In this document: positions 34,772 through 45,984 of the stretch, one piece after another | Layout: each line of letters starts with the position of its first letter | Position numbering within the stretch: position 1 is the first letter of the stretch | NCBI RefSeq assembly: GCF_016881065.1 | Contig: NZ_WXYN01000012.1 | Location: forward strand, 124,001 to 188,000 | From: Planococcus soli | GTDB lineage: Bacteria > Bacillota > Bacilli > Bacillales_A > Planococcaceae | Length of the DNA stretch: 64,000 nt | Direction of reading: 5' to 3' | Translations under genes and position numbers: made by a program | The notes under the pieces: generated by a model | What the model was told of the DNA's origin: nothing | Seen by the model: only the letters and a program-made list of their open reading frames with translations | Database searches by the model: none

Positions 34772-36148
34772 ATGTCAATGGAAGATGTAGTAGCGTTAGC
34801 GAAACACAGAGGATTTGTATTCCCGGGCTCTGAAATTTACGGCGGTTTGGCAAACACATGGGATTACGGTCCACTTGGTGTCGAACTGAAAAACAATATT
34901 AAAAAAGCATGGTGGAAAAAATTCGTCCAGGAGTCCCCTTATAACGTCGGATTGGACGCAGCCATCCTAATGAACCCTAAAACGTGGGTCGCTTCAGGGC
35001 ATGTCGGCAACTTCAATGACCCGATGATCGACTGCAAAAGCTGCAAAACGCGCCACCGTGCAGACAAATTGATCGAAGATGCATTGGATGCAAAAGGCAT
35101 TGAATTGATCGTCGACGGCTTGTCGTTCGAACGCATGGCAGAACTGATCCAAGAACACGAAGTAAAATGCCCGACTTGCGGGAAGCAGGACTTCACGGAT
35201 ATCCGCCAGTTCAATTTAATGTTCAAAACTTTCCAAGGTGTCACTGAAGCTTCAACAAATGAGATTTTCCTTCGCCCTGAAACGGCTCAAGGGATTTTCG
35301 TCAACTATAAGAACGTCCAGCGTTCAATGCGCAAAAAAATGCCTTTCGGGATTGCCCAGATCGGCAAAAGCTTCCGCAATGAAATCACACCCGGCAACTT
35401 TACTTTCCGGACGCGTGAGTTTGAACAAATGGAGCTTGAGTTTTTCTGCAAACCCGGTGAAGATTTGGAATGGTACGCATACTGGCGCGACTTCTGTAAA
35501 AAATGGCTGTTGGATTTGAATATGGCTGAAAGCAATATGCGCCTGCGCGAACATGACCAGGACGAACTTTCCCACTATTCGAATGCAACTGTTGATATCG
35601 AATACAAATTCCCATTTGGTTGGGGCGAACTTTGGGGCATTGCAGACCGCACCGACTTTGACCTGAAGCGCCATATGGAGCATTCTGGAGAAGATTTCAA
35701 TTACATCGATCCAGCAACCAACGAACGTTTTGTACCTTATTGCATCGAACCGTCTCTTGGAGCTGACCGCGTGACATTGGCTTTCCTTGTAGATGCTTAC
35801 AGCGAAGAAGAACTTGAAAATGACGACAAACGTACAGTATTAAGATTCCATCCCGCTTTGGCTCCTTATAAAGCAGCTGTTTTGCCGCTGTCCAAGAAAT
35901 TGGCAGAAGGCGCAACCGGCGTATTTGCTGACTTGGCCAAGCATTTCATGGTGGATTACGACGAATCCCAATCCATCGGTAAACGCTACCGCCGCCAGGA
36001 TGAAATCGGTACGCCGTTCTGCATCACTTACGACTTTGATTCTGTCGAAGATGGCCAGGTAACCGTACGCCACCGCGATTCCATGGAGCAGACACGCATG
36101 CCGATCGCTGAAGTGCAGGCGTATGTTGAGAAGCATATTCAATTCTAA
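34772..36148 (+). CDS. glyS: Glycyl-tRNA synthetase, single-chain (alpha2) type
   Basis: A 458-residue class II synthetase that charges tRNA-Gly. Motif 2-like [21 protein letters not shown] (within about 205-226) and motif 3 [14 protein letters not shown] (about 325-338) are clear. Two cysteine pairs, CKSC (about 88-91) and CPTC (about 133-136), suggest a zinc site in the insertion. This is the archaeal/eukaryal-like homodimeric form also used by Staphylococcus, not the alpha2beta2 GlyQ/GlyS of B. subtilis found at this locus. GGAGGTAATTTT precedes the ATG at 34772. It is transcribed against its neighbours and controlled by its own T-box. Confidence 0.95.
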   Translation: MSMEDVVALAKHRGFVFPGSEIYGGLANTWDYGPLGVELKNNIKKAWWKKFVQESPYNVGLDAAILMNPKTWVASGHVGNFNDPMIDCKSCKTRHRADKLIEDALDAKGIELIVDGLSFERMAELIQEHEVKCPTCGKQDFTDIRQFNLMFKTFQGVTEASTNEIFLRPETAQGIFVNYKNVQRSMRKKMPFGIAQIGKSFRNEITPGNFTFRTREFEQMELEFFCKPGEDLEWYAYWRDFCKKWLLDLNMAESNMRLREHDQDELSHYSNATVDIEYKFPFGWGELWGIADRTDFDLKRHMEHSGEDFNYIDPATNERFVPYCIEPSLGADRVTLAFLVDAYSEEELENDDKRTVLRFHPALAPYKAAVLPLSKKLAEGATGVFADLAKHFMVDYDESQSIGKRYRRQDEIGTPFCITYDFDSVEDGQVTVRHRDSMEQTRMPIAEVQAYVEKHIQF

Positions 36149-36163
36149 TCTTTCAACATGATA

Positions 36164-36283
36164 CTCCGCAAAACAACTCCGCTTTCCTGCGGGCTTGCGC
36201 TGAACTAACTCGGGCTATTGCCCGAGTGGATTTTTCTTAGGTCGCTGCGCTGTTCCCGCGGGAGTCTCCGTTGTTTTGCTCCA
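36164..36283. repeat. Palindromic intergenic element containing the glyS terminator
   Basis: GCAAAACAAC (36168-36177) is matched by GTTGTTTTGC (36270-36279). CCTGCGGG/CCCGCGGG (36186-36193 and 36255-36262) nest inside. The core hairpin ACTCGGGC/GCCCGAGT (36208-36215 and 36220-36227) with a T-rich tail to about 36239 can terminate glyS. A shortened relative with the same GCAAAAC/GTTTTGC ends lies at 42871-42923. The bases from 36284 to 36450 show no gene. Confidence 0.55.
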
Positions 36284-36450
36284 TATCATTTAATAAAATT
36301 GGATTATCCATTAAATCAATCATTTGCTATCGGAAAAATTTTAATCTGATAACCTTCATGACTTGGAATAGAAAGAGCAAAAGGCAATGAAGGGCATAAT
36401 ATGCTGTTTCGTTCATCTGGAAAAATTTCTCTATTTCTTTTCAACTAAAA

Positions 36451-36498
36451 GCAAAAAAAAAGAGTTGCCAAAAGACTATTCGTCTTTCGGCAACTCTT
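36451..36498 (-). terminator. Terminator overlapping the end of recO
   Basis: A 16-bp stem (36461-36476 with 36482-36497) includes the recO stop codon. On the minus strand it is followed by a run of nine T. Confidence 0.9.
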
Positions 36499-37258
36499 CT
36501 TTTTTAGGCAAAAATTCAGGCGTCCGCTCCAATTGTTCGAGGAATTTCCTGGACTTTAAGCGGATACCCGCCTTTTCTTCGTAGATTGTGCGGACGATTT
36601 GTTTCAGCAAGGTCTTGGATTCCTTTTTCAAGGTCAAAGAGCCGACGCGCTCAATCGGCACAAAATAGAAGGTGCGGATCAGCTTAACTAAAGCCGGGCT
36701 TAAACGAATAATGTAGCGGTCGATATGGAAGCAGCGGTGGCAAAGAAAGCCCAGTTCCTGAAACGAAAAAGCAAATTCTCCTTCAGTAGCTCCGCAGTTG
36801 GCGCATTGATGCAGCGTTGGCGCAAGGCCTGCCGCCTGCAGCATCTTCCACTCGACAAACAAAGTGATCGCTTCTGGATCATAGCCTTCATCAATGGCAT
36901 GAAGTGCCTGGTAAAGCATATCGTAGATGACCGGCTGGGGCTCATCCTGCTCCGTCAGCCGGTCGATCAATTCGGTGACGTAACTGGCATAAGCGGTCGA
37001 CATGATGTCTTCCCGAATATGCCGCAGCGATTCCAGCGGATCACCTGCCTGCAATGTGCCCATGCCTCTTCCTTTGTAGATGGAAAAACTGCCATGGGTA
37101 AACACTTGGGTGATTGCGGCCAGCCGGCTTGCCGGCTTTTTCGCCCCTCTTGCCATGCAGGTGATTTTTCCTGCTTCTCTCGTAAACAAAGTGACAATCT
37201 TATTTGTCTCGCCATATGGCATCGTACGAATGACAATTCCCTCTACCTGACTTTGCAT
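36476..37258 (-). CDS. recO: DNA repair protein RecO
   Basis: A 260-residue recombination mediator that helps load RecA on SSB-coated DNA in the RecFOR pathway. The N-terminal OB fold (about 1-80, QVEGIVIRTMPYGETNKIVTLFT) is followed by a helical domain with a zinc-finger-like group (CANCG near 148-152 and CHRC near 171-174). AAGGAGTCCTTCCC precedes the ATG. It lies 12 bases after era. The small yqzL gene found between them in B. subtilis is absent. Confidence 0.94.
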   Translation of the reverse strand: MQSQVEGIVIRTMPYGETNKIVTLFTREAGKITCMARGAKKPASRLAAITQVFTHGSFSIYKGRGMGTLQAGDPLESLRHIREDIMSTAYASYVTELIDRLTEQDEPQPVIYDMLYQALHAIDEGYDPEAITLFVEWKMLQAAGLAPTLHQCANCGATEGEFAFSFQELGFLCHRCFHIDRYIIRLSPALVKLIRTFYFVPIERVGSLTLKKESKTLLKQIVRTIYEEKAGIRLKSRKFLEQLERTPEFLPKKEELPKDE

Positions 37259-37270
37259 GGGAAGGACTCC

Positions 37271-38941
<1,671 letters not shown>

Positions 38942-38955
<14 letters not shown>

Positions 38956-39424
38956 GATTGTCACGGGTTATGCCGAGTGAGGCCAAAATTTCCTCTTGGC
39001 GGGAAAACATTTTCTTTTCATCTTCCTCTGTCATGTGGTCATAACCCAGCAAATGCAGAAAGCCGTGAATGGCCAGAAATCCCAGTTCCCGTTCGAACGA
39101 ATGGCCGTAATCAGCTGCCTGCTCTTTTGTCCGGTCCAACGAAATGATGATGTCTCCGAGCATGCGCGGCTCCGGGGAACCGATGATGGCCGTCTCTCCT
39201 TCACCCAGTTCCTCCATAGCAAACGAAATAACATCAGTCGGCTGATCTTTGCCGCGGTATTCGCGGTTGATATCACGAATCATTTCATTGGTGACAAATG
39301 TCACCGATACTTCAGAATCTCCCAGGCCTTCTTCTTTTGCTGCGTGTTCCAGTATTTTTTGGACAAAATCCAGTTCCTGTTCGTTCAGGCTTTCTGTTTC
39401 GTCCATAAAATCGATGGCTATCAT
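38942..39424 (-). CDS. ybeY: Endoribonuclease YbeY
   Basis: A 160-residue metal-dependent endoribonuclease for 16S rRNA 3' processing and ribosome quality control. The zinc motif HGFLHLLGYDH (about 118-128) and the conserved NREYRGKDQPTDVISFAM segment (about 53-70) are complete. AGGAGGAGCAGCT precedes the ATG. It is located 14 bases after pgpH. Confidence 0.95.
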
Positions 39425-39438
39425 AGCTGCTCCTCCTG

Positions 39439-41559
39439 TCAGTTGGTTTCTTTCGGGTATTCAATGCGGGAATGGAAAATGCCATTCAAGGTCTCGCACA
39501 TAACCGCTTTCACTTTCTTTAACTCTTTCAAGGATATATCACATTCCTCGAATTGCCCATCTTTCAGTTTATCTTCTACTATCGCATCCACCAATTTTTT
39601 TATTTTTTCTGATGTTGGTTCTTTCATCGAGCGGACAGCCGCTTCCAGGCTGTCTGCTATGCAGACGATGGCAATTTCTTTGGTTTGCGGTTTCGGCCCT
39701 GCATAGCGGAAAGATTCTTCTTTAATATCAGGGTCCGTTTCTTTCGCTTTGTAATAAAAGAACTTTAATAGACTGGTGCCGTGATGCTGTGCAGCCACAT
39801 CCACAATTTCTTTCGGCATCTTGTATTTCCGGAGCATTTCGGCTCCCTGTGCACCGTGCGCGAGAATGATGTCCCGGCTTTTTTCGGGCGGCAGACGATC
39901 GTGTGGATTTTCGATATTCACCTGGTTCTCTATGAAAAACTGCGGCTGTTTCGTTTTCCCGATATCGTGATAATAGCAGCCGACTCTCGCCAGCAATCCA
40001 TTGGCCCCGATGGCTTCACAGGAAGCATCTGCCAGATTGGCGACCATTAAGCTATGGTGATACGTACCGGGCGTTTCCATCAGAATTTTTTTCAGCAGCG
40101 GATGATTGGGATTGGACAACTCAATCAAACGCATCGTCGACAGCATTCCAAACGCCGACTCAAAAAATGGCAGCATGCCGATTGCCAACGCACCGGACAT
40201 TAAGCCTGAGACGATCGCAGCAGTAAAATAAAAACCGATTTCTGACCAGCTGTATTGGGTTTGCCCTATTAACAAGTAAAAAGCGACAAACAGTGCATTC
40301 ACTCCGGCAACTGCCAAACTAATTTGCATGAGGCGGCCATGTCCGCCGTCCCGGTCAATCAAATAGATTGCAGTGAGCCCACCCAAAAGAATATACAAGG
40401 CAACGTCCACCTGCAAGGAAGAAGAATAACCGCTTTGCAGCATGATTCCTGCTGCAGCACTGATAAGAATCGTTACATAAACAGCTGCCCGCTCATTGAC
40501 CAGCAGCCTGATAAGCATCCCTGCCAATGCTGTAGGAAAAATAAACGCAATCACCAATTCAAAGTTATCGCTGACAGCATATATCAGTTTCATAAGCGCT
40601 AATGCAATGGCAATCACCACAATCATGACCATCACTTCAGTAATTTTTCCTCTATCATCTTTTTGTGACCTTGACACGACCCCCATCATAAGGCCCATCG
40701 CAATCACTACAAAGATCAGCAATCCCAGCAACGGCTTGTAATTCCGCTGTTCTTCTGTCATTCCAGCCAGCTCAAGCTGGCGGTATACTTCACGGTCCAC
40801 TACCTGCCCTTCCTGAACGAGCACCTGTCCTTGCAGGATGCGCGTTGGCTCGACGCTATTGCGGACCTGTTCTATTTGTCCAGCGGTCAGCTCCTCGTTG
40901 ACCTGCTCGGTCGGAATAATGCCGAACCTTCCAATTGTCACGGCTGCCAGAACAACATTATCTGGTATTTGTTCGCTTCGGCGGATATCCTGTTCTATTT
41001 CTGTCCGAATCCGCGCAACGCCCTCTACCCTTATTGGTTCTTCTAAATAAGACTCCAGCAAACGCTCCAGTTCTTCCTGGACGTCCACTAACCTGTTATC
41101 CGAAAGCGACAATAATGCGTCCAGCATTTCATCTGTCAAACGCAGGCCATTTTCACTGGTTTCCATCAGCCGCAAATCCTCTCGCAACTGTGCCATCATC
41201 GCTTCGGAAGAACGTTCATCCCCCTCTTCTTCCGGAACAGCTTTTGCATCCACCAGGTAACCGAATAAGGATTCAATCACCGCAGTTTGATTGTCAGCTA
41301 TTTCATCGACAAACTGATAGCTTGGCGCTACTTCTTCCGCTAACCGGTCTCTTTCCAGCTCGGTTTTAATCGGATCTTCCACGGTCTTTTCAGAACGAAT
41401 TGTTTCTGACGACAGTTGAAACAGGTTAATATCATATGTATTTCCACGAATTGGATCCACTAAAAATCCGTAAAGGATCAGGCCAGTCATCAAAATACCC
41501 AACCTCATTATTTTTTGGTAGCCCAATTTTCTGAAAATTTTCTGTGCCCGTTGACGCAT
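39439..41559 (-). CDS. pgpH: Cyclic-di-AMP phosphodiesterase PgpH (7TMR-HD)
   Basis: A 706-residue membrane protein that degrades c-di-AMP. It has one N-terminal helix (about 18-36), an extracellular 7TMR-HDED domain (about 45-265), seven membrane helices (about 275-465) and a cytosolic HD domain. HD residues are seen in YHHSLMVANLAD, YYHDIGKTKQP and AQHHGTSLL. It is the yqfF product. The ATG at 41559 has a weak GGGGTG site. A terminator after phoH implies its own promoter, possibly TGTTATGAT just upstream. Confidence 0.93.
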   Translation of the reverse strand: MRQRAQKIFRKLGYQKIMRLGILMTGLILYGFLVDPIRGNTYDINLFQLSSETIRSEKTVEDPIKTELERDRLAEEVAPSYQFVDEIADNQTAVIESLFGYLVDAKAVPEEEGDERSSEAMMAQLREDLRLMETSENGLRLTDEMLDALLSLSDNRLVDVQEELERLLESYLEEPIRVEGVARIRTEIEQDIRRSEQIPDNVVLAAVTIGRFGIIPTEQVNEELTAGQIEQVRNSVEPTRILQGQVLVQEGQVVDREVYRQLELAGMTEEQRNYKPLLGLLIFVVIAMGLMMGVVSRSQKDDRGKITEVMVMIVVIAIALALMKLIYAVSDNFELVIAFIFPTALAGMLIRLLVNERAAVYVTILISAAAGIMLQSGYSSSLQVDVALYILLGGLTAIYLIDRDGGHGRLMQISLAVAGVNALFVAFYLLIGQTQYSWSEIGFYFTAAIVSGLMSGALAIGMLPFFESAFGMLSTMRLIELSNPNHPLLKKILMETPGTYHHSLMVANLADASCEAIGANGLLARVGCYYHDIGKTKQPQFFIENQVNIENPHDRLPPEKSRDIILAHGAQGAEMLRKYKMPKEIVDVAAQHHGTSLLKFFYYKAKETDPDIKEESFRYAGPKPQTKEIAIVCIADSLEAAVRSMKEPTSEKIKKLVDAIVEDKLKDGQFEECDISLKELKKVKAVMCETLNGIFHSRIEYPKETN

Positions 41560-41699
41560 GCCTTACACCCCGCATTTCTTATTTCCATCATAACAACTAC
41601 AGAAATGGATTTCACGGTGTATTTCTAAAATTTTGAAAATATCACCAAATTTACGGGAAATAATTAGTTCAATCAGCCAAAACATAGTCCCTTACACGT

Positions 41700-41737
41700 A
41701 AAAAAGTGCAGGAATGTGGATCCCTGCACTTTTTTCT
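41700..41737 (-). terminator. Terminator of phoH
   Basis: A perfect 13-bp stem (41701-41713 with 41724-41736) with A6 and T6 flanks lies directly after the phoH stop. Confidence 0.92.
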
Positions 41738-41742
41738 GCTTG

Positions 41743-42702
41743 TTAAGTAGGCTGATTTTCGTATGCTTCGATGATTTTAGCCACCAGCGGGTGCCGGACA
41801 ACATCGCCGCTTTCAAGGTATTGAAAATGGATATTTCGAACACCCTTTAAAATCGTTTCAGCGGCAATCAATCCGGATTCTGCGCCTCTTGGCAAATCAA
41901 TCTGCGTTTTGTCGCCGGTAATGATCATTTTCGAACCGAAACCAAGCCGTGTCAAAAACATTTTCATCTGTGCCTTGGTGGTGTTTTGCGCTTCATCAAG
42001 AATAACGAATGCTTCGTCTAATGTGCGGCCTCTCATATAGGCAAGCGGAGCAATTTCAATGGTGCCGCGTTCGATAAATCGATTGGTTTGCTCCAACCCA
42101 AGCACATCGTGCAGCGAATCATACAACGGACGAAGGTAAGGATCGACTTTTTCCTTCAAGTCGCCAGGCAGGAAGCCGAGGCTTTCTCCAGCCTCAACGG
42201 CAGGGCGCGTCAAAATGATTTTTTTGACTTGGCCATTTTTAAGCGCCTGTACGGCCATAACTACTGCCAGGTAAGTCTTGCCCGTTCCGGCTGGTCCGAT
42301 TCCGAACACCAGGTCTTTGCTGCGGACAGCATGGATGTAATGGCGCTGGCCAATGGTTTTCGCCCGAATCGATTTGCCGTTGGCATTGCGCGCCACTTCT
42401 TCGTCGTACAGTTCAGCAAAATATTCAATTGTCCCGTTTTTAGCCATTTCGATGGCAGAAACAATATCCCGCTGATCGATATTAATGTTTTTGCGGATAA
42501 CACGAAGCAATTGTTCGATTAATAATTTGCCTGTATGTTTGCCTTCTTCTGAACCCGATAACTTGATAACTTCGCCGCGGGTGATCACTTGAATGTTAAA
42601 GGCTTCTTCAATCAACGTTAAGTGGTTGTCTGATATCCCGAGCAGCTGAACCGCTTCATTTGGGTCTTTCACATGTAATTCTAGTAGGTTGTTTTCTGTC
42701 AT
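41743..42702 (-). CDS. phoH: PhoH family ATPase
   Basis: A 319-residue cytosolic ATPase. An N-terminal KH-like region (about 1-100) precedes the P-loop ATPase with GIGPAGTGKTYLA (about 133-145) and Walker B AFVILDEAQN (about 230-239). PhoH proteins are RNA-associated, and the usual partner ybeY lies close by. AAGGAGCGTCCAC precedes the ATG. No PhoP box is seen, so phosphate control should not be assumed. Confidence 0.93.
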   Translation of the reverse strand: MTENNLLELHVKDPNEAVQLLGISDNHLTLIEEAFNIQVITRGEVIKLSGSEEGKHTGKLLIEQLLRVIRKNINIDQRDIVSAIEMAKNGTIEYFAELYDEEVARNANGKSIRAKTIGQRHYIHAVRSKDLVFGIGPAGTGKTYLAVVMAVQALKNGQVKKIILTRPAVEAGESLGFLPGDLKEKVDPYLRPLYDSLHDVLGLEQTNRFIERGTIEIAPLAYMRGRTLDEAFVILDEAQNTTKAQMKMFLTRLGFGSKMIITGDKTQIDLPRGAESGLIAAETILKGVRNIHFQYLESGDVVRHPLVAKIIEAYENQPT

Positions 42703-43035
42703 GTGGACGCTCCTTGGAATCGAGTATTTACTGCTGATTTCACTCTATCATTAAAGATAATCACTTGTAAAATATTTGCCTTATTGTGCTCGGGCACCGC
42801 AATTCCCTTTTCATGAATCATTGTTTTAAAATTTAAAATTTGAGCAACTGATTTTATAATCTGCAATATTCTGCAAAACAGCTGCGCATGCCCCGGGTGG
42901 GCTTTTCCGCCGTTTTGCTCCATAGCCAGTATTTTCTTTAGGAAAGCGTTTCAAAAGTTTCGGCTCATTGCTAGAGCCATGAAAATCTAAAAGAAATCTT
43001 TTGGCGGCACTTTTGTTTACATAATAATATTATTT
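42703..43035. other. Gene-free stretch between phoH and the flotillin operon, with a palindromic element
   Basis: This is where Bacillus carries the sporulation genes yqfC and yqfD, and no trace of either is visible. A hairpin element at 42871-42923 (GCAAAAC at 42873-42879 with GTTTTGC at 42912-42918) resembles the ends of the element at 36164-36283. The phoH promoter must lie here, but no hexamer pair is convincing. Confidence 0.5.
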
Positions 43036-43068
43036 AATTAAAAAGCCGGCCAGTTTGCACTGGCCGGC
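43036..43068 (-). terminator. Terminator of the nfeD-floA operon
   Basis: GCCGGCCAGT (43045-43054) pairs with ACTGGCCGGC (43059-43068). The minus-strand tail begins with T4. Confidence 0.85.
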
Positions 43069-43073
43069 GGCTG

Positions 43074-43568
43074 CTATCTTTTGGACTTTGGCGGCATAAG
43101 GATCTCCGCCATAATAATACCTCTTCGGATATCGTCGCTGCTTAACGGCAGGAGTTCATCCATGTCTTTTTCCACTCCAGTAGCAGGCGGGCGGCTTCTC
43201 AATACGCTCGCTTCGGTTTCCTTAATGCGGTCATGTATCTCGTTGCGTGTCTCCCTTGGCGGAACGCGGCGCTGCACTTCCTGGCGCGCTTCCCGTAAAG
43301 GGGTGCGATTGACAGCTTCTTCGACTTTTTTCTTGGCTTTTTCTGCAAGTTCAGGGCGTTGAGTTTTTTGATTCTGCAGTTCCCCATAAATTTCTTTCGC
43401 ATAATCTTCTACTCGTTTGAACGTTTTTTGTCCGGAGCGCCTGTCTGTACCAGGTGATGATCTTGTCGGGACAGGTTTTTCCGGAGCATCATCGGCCGTA
43501 TCTTTTTTGCCTTTATTGAAAAAAGCGCTTACCGCCATGATTACCAGTCCAAATATGAGAGCTTCCAT
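43074..43568 (-). CDS. Uncharacterised membrane-anchored charged protein, third gene of the flotillin operon
   Basis: A 164-residue protein not recognised from any named family. One N-terminal helix (about 3-17, LIFGLVIMAVSAFF) is followed by a Lys/Arg/Glu-rich, probably extended or coiled cytosolic region (about 18-130). The conserved-looking end DDIRRGIIMAEILMPPKSKR (about 145-164) has the feel of a short interaction motif. A good GGGAGG site precedes the ATG at 43568. It begins 30 bases after floA and ends at the operon terminator. Position corresponds to yqfB in B. subtilis, so it may be a FloA-associated factor; that is inference. Confidence 0.75.
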   Translation of the reverse strand: MEALIFGLVIMAVSAFFNKGKKDTADDAPEKPVPTRSSPGTDRRSGQKTFKRVEDYAKEIYGELQNQKTQRPELAEKAKKKVEEAVNRTPLREARQEVQRRVPPRETRNEIHDRIKETEASVLRSRPPATGVEKDMDELLPLSSDDIRRGIIMAEILMPPKSKR

Positions 43569-43598
43569 ACGACAAACCTCCCTTATGGCTACCGCCGA

Positions 43599-44585
43599 TT
43601 ATTTATCGTCGGATTTGTCCATGCCTGTTTTCGAGATGGACTCTCGCATACCTGTATCTGCTTGAACATTTTTGTAATTGACATAATCCATTACACCAAT
43701 GTTGCCTGTACGGAGCGCTTCAGACATTGCCAATGGCACTTCTGCTTCCGCTTCAACAACTTTTGCTCTCATTTCCACGACTTTCGCTTTCATTTCCTGT
43801 TCGCTTGCTACAGCCATTGCACGGCGTTCTTCTGCTTTTGCCTGTGCAATTTTCTTGTCTGCTTCTGCTTGTTCAGTCTGTAATTCAGCACCAATGTTTT
43901 TGCCGATATCAACGTCGGCAATATCGATTGACAGGATTTCGAATGCTGTACCTGAATCCAAGCCTTTAGACAATACGGTCTGAGAAATCAGGTCTGGATT
44001 TTCAAGAACTTTTTTATGGCTTGTGCTTGAACCAAGTGTTGAGACAATACCTTCACCAACACGGGCGACGATCGTTTCTTCACCTGCACCACCGACTAAA
44101 CGGTCGATGTTAGCACGAACGGTAATTCTGGCTTTTGCTTTTACTTCGATTCCGTCCATCGCAACACCTGCGATAAATGGCGTTTCAATCACTTTCGGGT
44201 TTACCGACATTTGAACAGCTTCCAATACGTCACGGCCTGCAAGATCAATCGCTGCTGCGCGTTCAAACGGCAATTCAATATTGGCACGATGAGCCGCAAT
44301 CAATGCATTGACGACACGGTCTACGTTACCCCCGGCTAAGTAATGGCTTTCCAATTGGTTGATGGTTACTGTCAACCCAGCTTTTGATGCTTTGATCAAT
44401 GGATTTACAATCCGTGATGGAATAACCCGGCGCAATCTCATACCGATCAGTGTAAAGATACTGATTTTCACTCCTGCGGCCAATGCTGAAATCCATAATG
44501 TAATTGGCACGAATGTGAAGAAAATTGCCAAAACGATGATGATACCTATTATTGCTGCACCTAAACCAATTGTTTCAAGTCCCAT
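43599..44585 (-). CDS. floA: Flotillin-like protein FloA
   Basis: A 328-residue membrane scaffold protein of functional membrane microdomains. The N-terminal membrane hairpin (about 7-50), SPFH/PHB-like domain (about 60-230) and Ala/Glu/Lys coiled coil (about 230-300) follow the FloA/YqfA plan. The ATG at 44585 is chosen because GAGGAGGAATAG lies just before it. It lies four bases after nfeD in a sigma-W-type operon. Confidence 0.94.
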   Translation of the reverse strand: MGLETIGLGAAIIGIIIVLAIFFTFVPITLWISALAAGVKISIFTLIGMRLRRVIPSRIVNPLIKASKAGLTVTINQLESHYLAGGNVDRVVNALIAAHRANIELPFERAAAIDLAGRDVLEAVQMSVNPKVIETPFIAGVAMDGIEVKAKARITVRANIDRLVGGAGEETIVARVGEGIVSTLGSSTSHKKVLENPDLISQTVLSKGLDSGTAFEILSIDIADVDIGKNIGAELQTEQAEADKKIAQAKAEERRAMAVASEQEMKAKVVEMRAKVVEAEAEVPLAMSEALRTGNIGVMDYVNYKNVQADTGMRESISKTGMDKSDDK

Positions 44586-44589
44586 TCTT

Positions 44590-45915
44590 CTATTCCTCCT
44601 CTTGTTTTTCAAGTTCGCGAACAACTATACGCGAACCTTCTACCTTGATTATCTTAACATCTTTTCCGCCATCGATGAACCGGCCTTCAGAAACAGCATC
44701 TATACGTTCATCGTCCAGCTTGATCGTACCGGACGGACGAAGCGCTGTCACTGTCAGCGCAATTTTGCCGACAAGCTCCGGGCGATTTGTAGTCGATACA
44801 TAGCCATGTTCCGTATCAGTCGCATCAGTCAAGATAATCCGTTTGAACAAATCCAGCCGTTTACCAAAGAATTTCACTACAATCACCATCCCTACTGTTG
44901 CTACAATCATTGCAATAAGTACTGCTATGGCGGTGGATTTAAGATCTCCGCCCGCCAATAAAATACTGCCGAGAATGGCGGCGATCCCCAGGAATCCCGC
45001 AACACCGCCCGGGATGATAAATTCTGCCACCAACAGCCCAAATCCGATTACCAGCAGAATGATGGACTCATATCCGGCCAAACCTGCTACCAAATGGCCG
45101 TAGAAAAACAGCAGGAGAAAAGTCAGGCCGACAAGTCCAGGAATTCCGACACCTGGGGTAAACAGTTCAAGAAGCAACCCAAGACCTGCGAATGATAAAA
45201 GGATTGGCACAACAATCGGGTTGGTCAGAAAACGGGCCAGGCTTTCCGAAAATGTTTCGTCGATCGTTACGACAGTGGCATCTTCAAAGCCTTTCAAAGC
45301 CAGCAGTTCGGCCAGAGTAGAAACAGTTCCTTCCGAATAGCCTACATCTAAGGCTTCAGATGCCCCCAGCGTTAGTAATTTCCCCTCAGCTACGCCCAGT
45401 TCAGGAATGGCAGCTGAGGCATCTGCCATTGCCAAAGCGAAGTCAGGATCACGGCCAGCAGTCTGAGCCGCACTTCTCATGGAAGCCAGCCAAGCGCTAT
45501 TTGCTTTGTCCGCTGCGGCATTTCCAGTTTGATCAATCACTTGTGCCGCACCCATTCGGCCATTGGGATGCATATAAATCTCATCATTATGCAACGCCAG
45601 GAATGCGCCTGCAGAAAGAGCATCCTGATTGATGAAAGCCAGTTTTTCCAATTGGGTTTTGTTCAACGAACGCGCTATCCCATCTGCTGCATCCACAAAT
45701 CCACCCGGTGTATCAATTTCGAAAATAATGGCTTCGGCGCCAGCTTCTTCCGCTTCTTCAATGCCCCGTTCGATAAAAGCCTGCAGTCCTCTTTCAACTT
45801 CATCTTCGATCGGTATGACATACACTGTCGAAGTGTCAGCCTGGATAGCCGGGAGCATGAGCAGAAACGATAACAGTAAAAGTCCAAAACCTAAATAGAC
45901 TTTGACTCTGCTCAA
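44590..45915 (-). CDS. nfeD: NfeD-family membrane protein (YqeZ)
   Basis: A 441-residue long-form NfeD. A signal peptide/helix (about 8-26) is followed by a ClpP-like serine protease domain (about 30-220, [13 protein letters not shown] and the candidate catalytic Ser in [10 protein letters not shown]), four membrane helices (about 235-345) and a C-terminal OB fold (about 370-441). It works with flotillin in membrane homeostasis and stress. The start is TTG 45915, preceded by AAAGGAGAGG; no ATG is nearby. A sigma-W promoter lies directly upstream. Confidence 0.9.
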   Translation of the reverse strand: MSRVKVYLGFGLLLLSFLLMLPAIQADTSTVYVIPIEDEVERGLQAFIERGIEEAEEAGAEAIIFEIDTPGGFVDAADGIARSLNKTQLEKLAFINQDALSAGAFLALHNDEIYMHPNGRMGAAQVIDQTGNAAADKANSAWLASMRSAAQTAGRDPDFALAMADASAAIPELGVAEGKLLTLGASEALDVGYSEGTVSTLAELLALKGFEDATVVTIDETFSESLARFLTNPIVVPILLSFAGLGLLLELFTPGVGIPGLVGLTFLLLFFYGHLVAGLAGYESIILLVIGFGLLVAEFIIPGGVAGFLGIAAILGSILLAGGDLKSTAIAVLIAMIVATVGMVIVVKFFGKRLDLFKRIILTDATDTEHGYVSTTNRPELVGKIALTVTALRPSGTIKLDDERIDAVSEGRFIDGGKDVKIIKVEGSRIVVRELEKQEEE

Positions 45916-45958
45916 TGGGACCTCTCCTTTCGCATTACAGATTTACTGTTTGTATATA

Positions 45959-45984
45959 TACGGATGAACAGGAATTAGGTTTCA
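45959..45984 (-). promoter_or_regulatory. Sigma-W-type promoter of nfeD-floA
   Basis: TGAAAC (45979-45984) and CGTA (45959-45962) are separated by exactly 16 bases on the minus strand, the B. subtilis sigma-W consensus. The B. subtilis yqeZ-yqfA-yqfB operon has the same control. Confidence 0.75.

Noticed and set aside
42699..42923. Minus-strand reading of 74 codons upstream of phoH
   Set aside because: It spans the palindromic element, lacks a ribosome site and would overlap the phoH start region.
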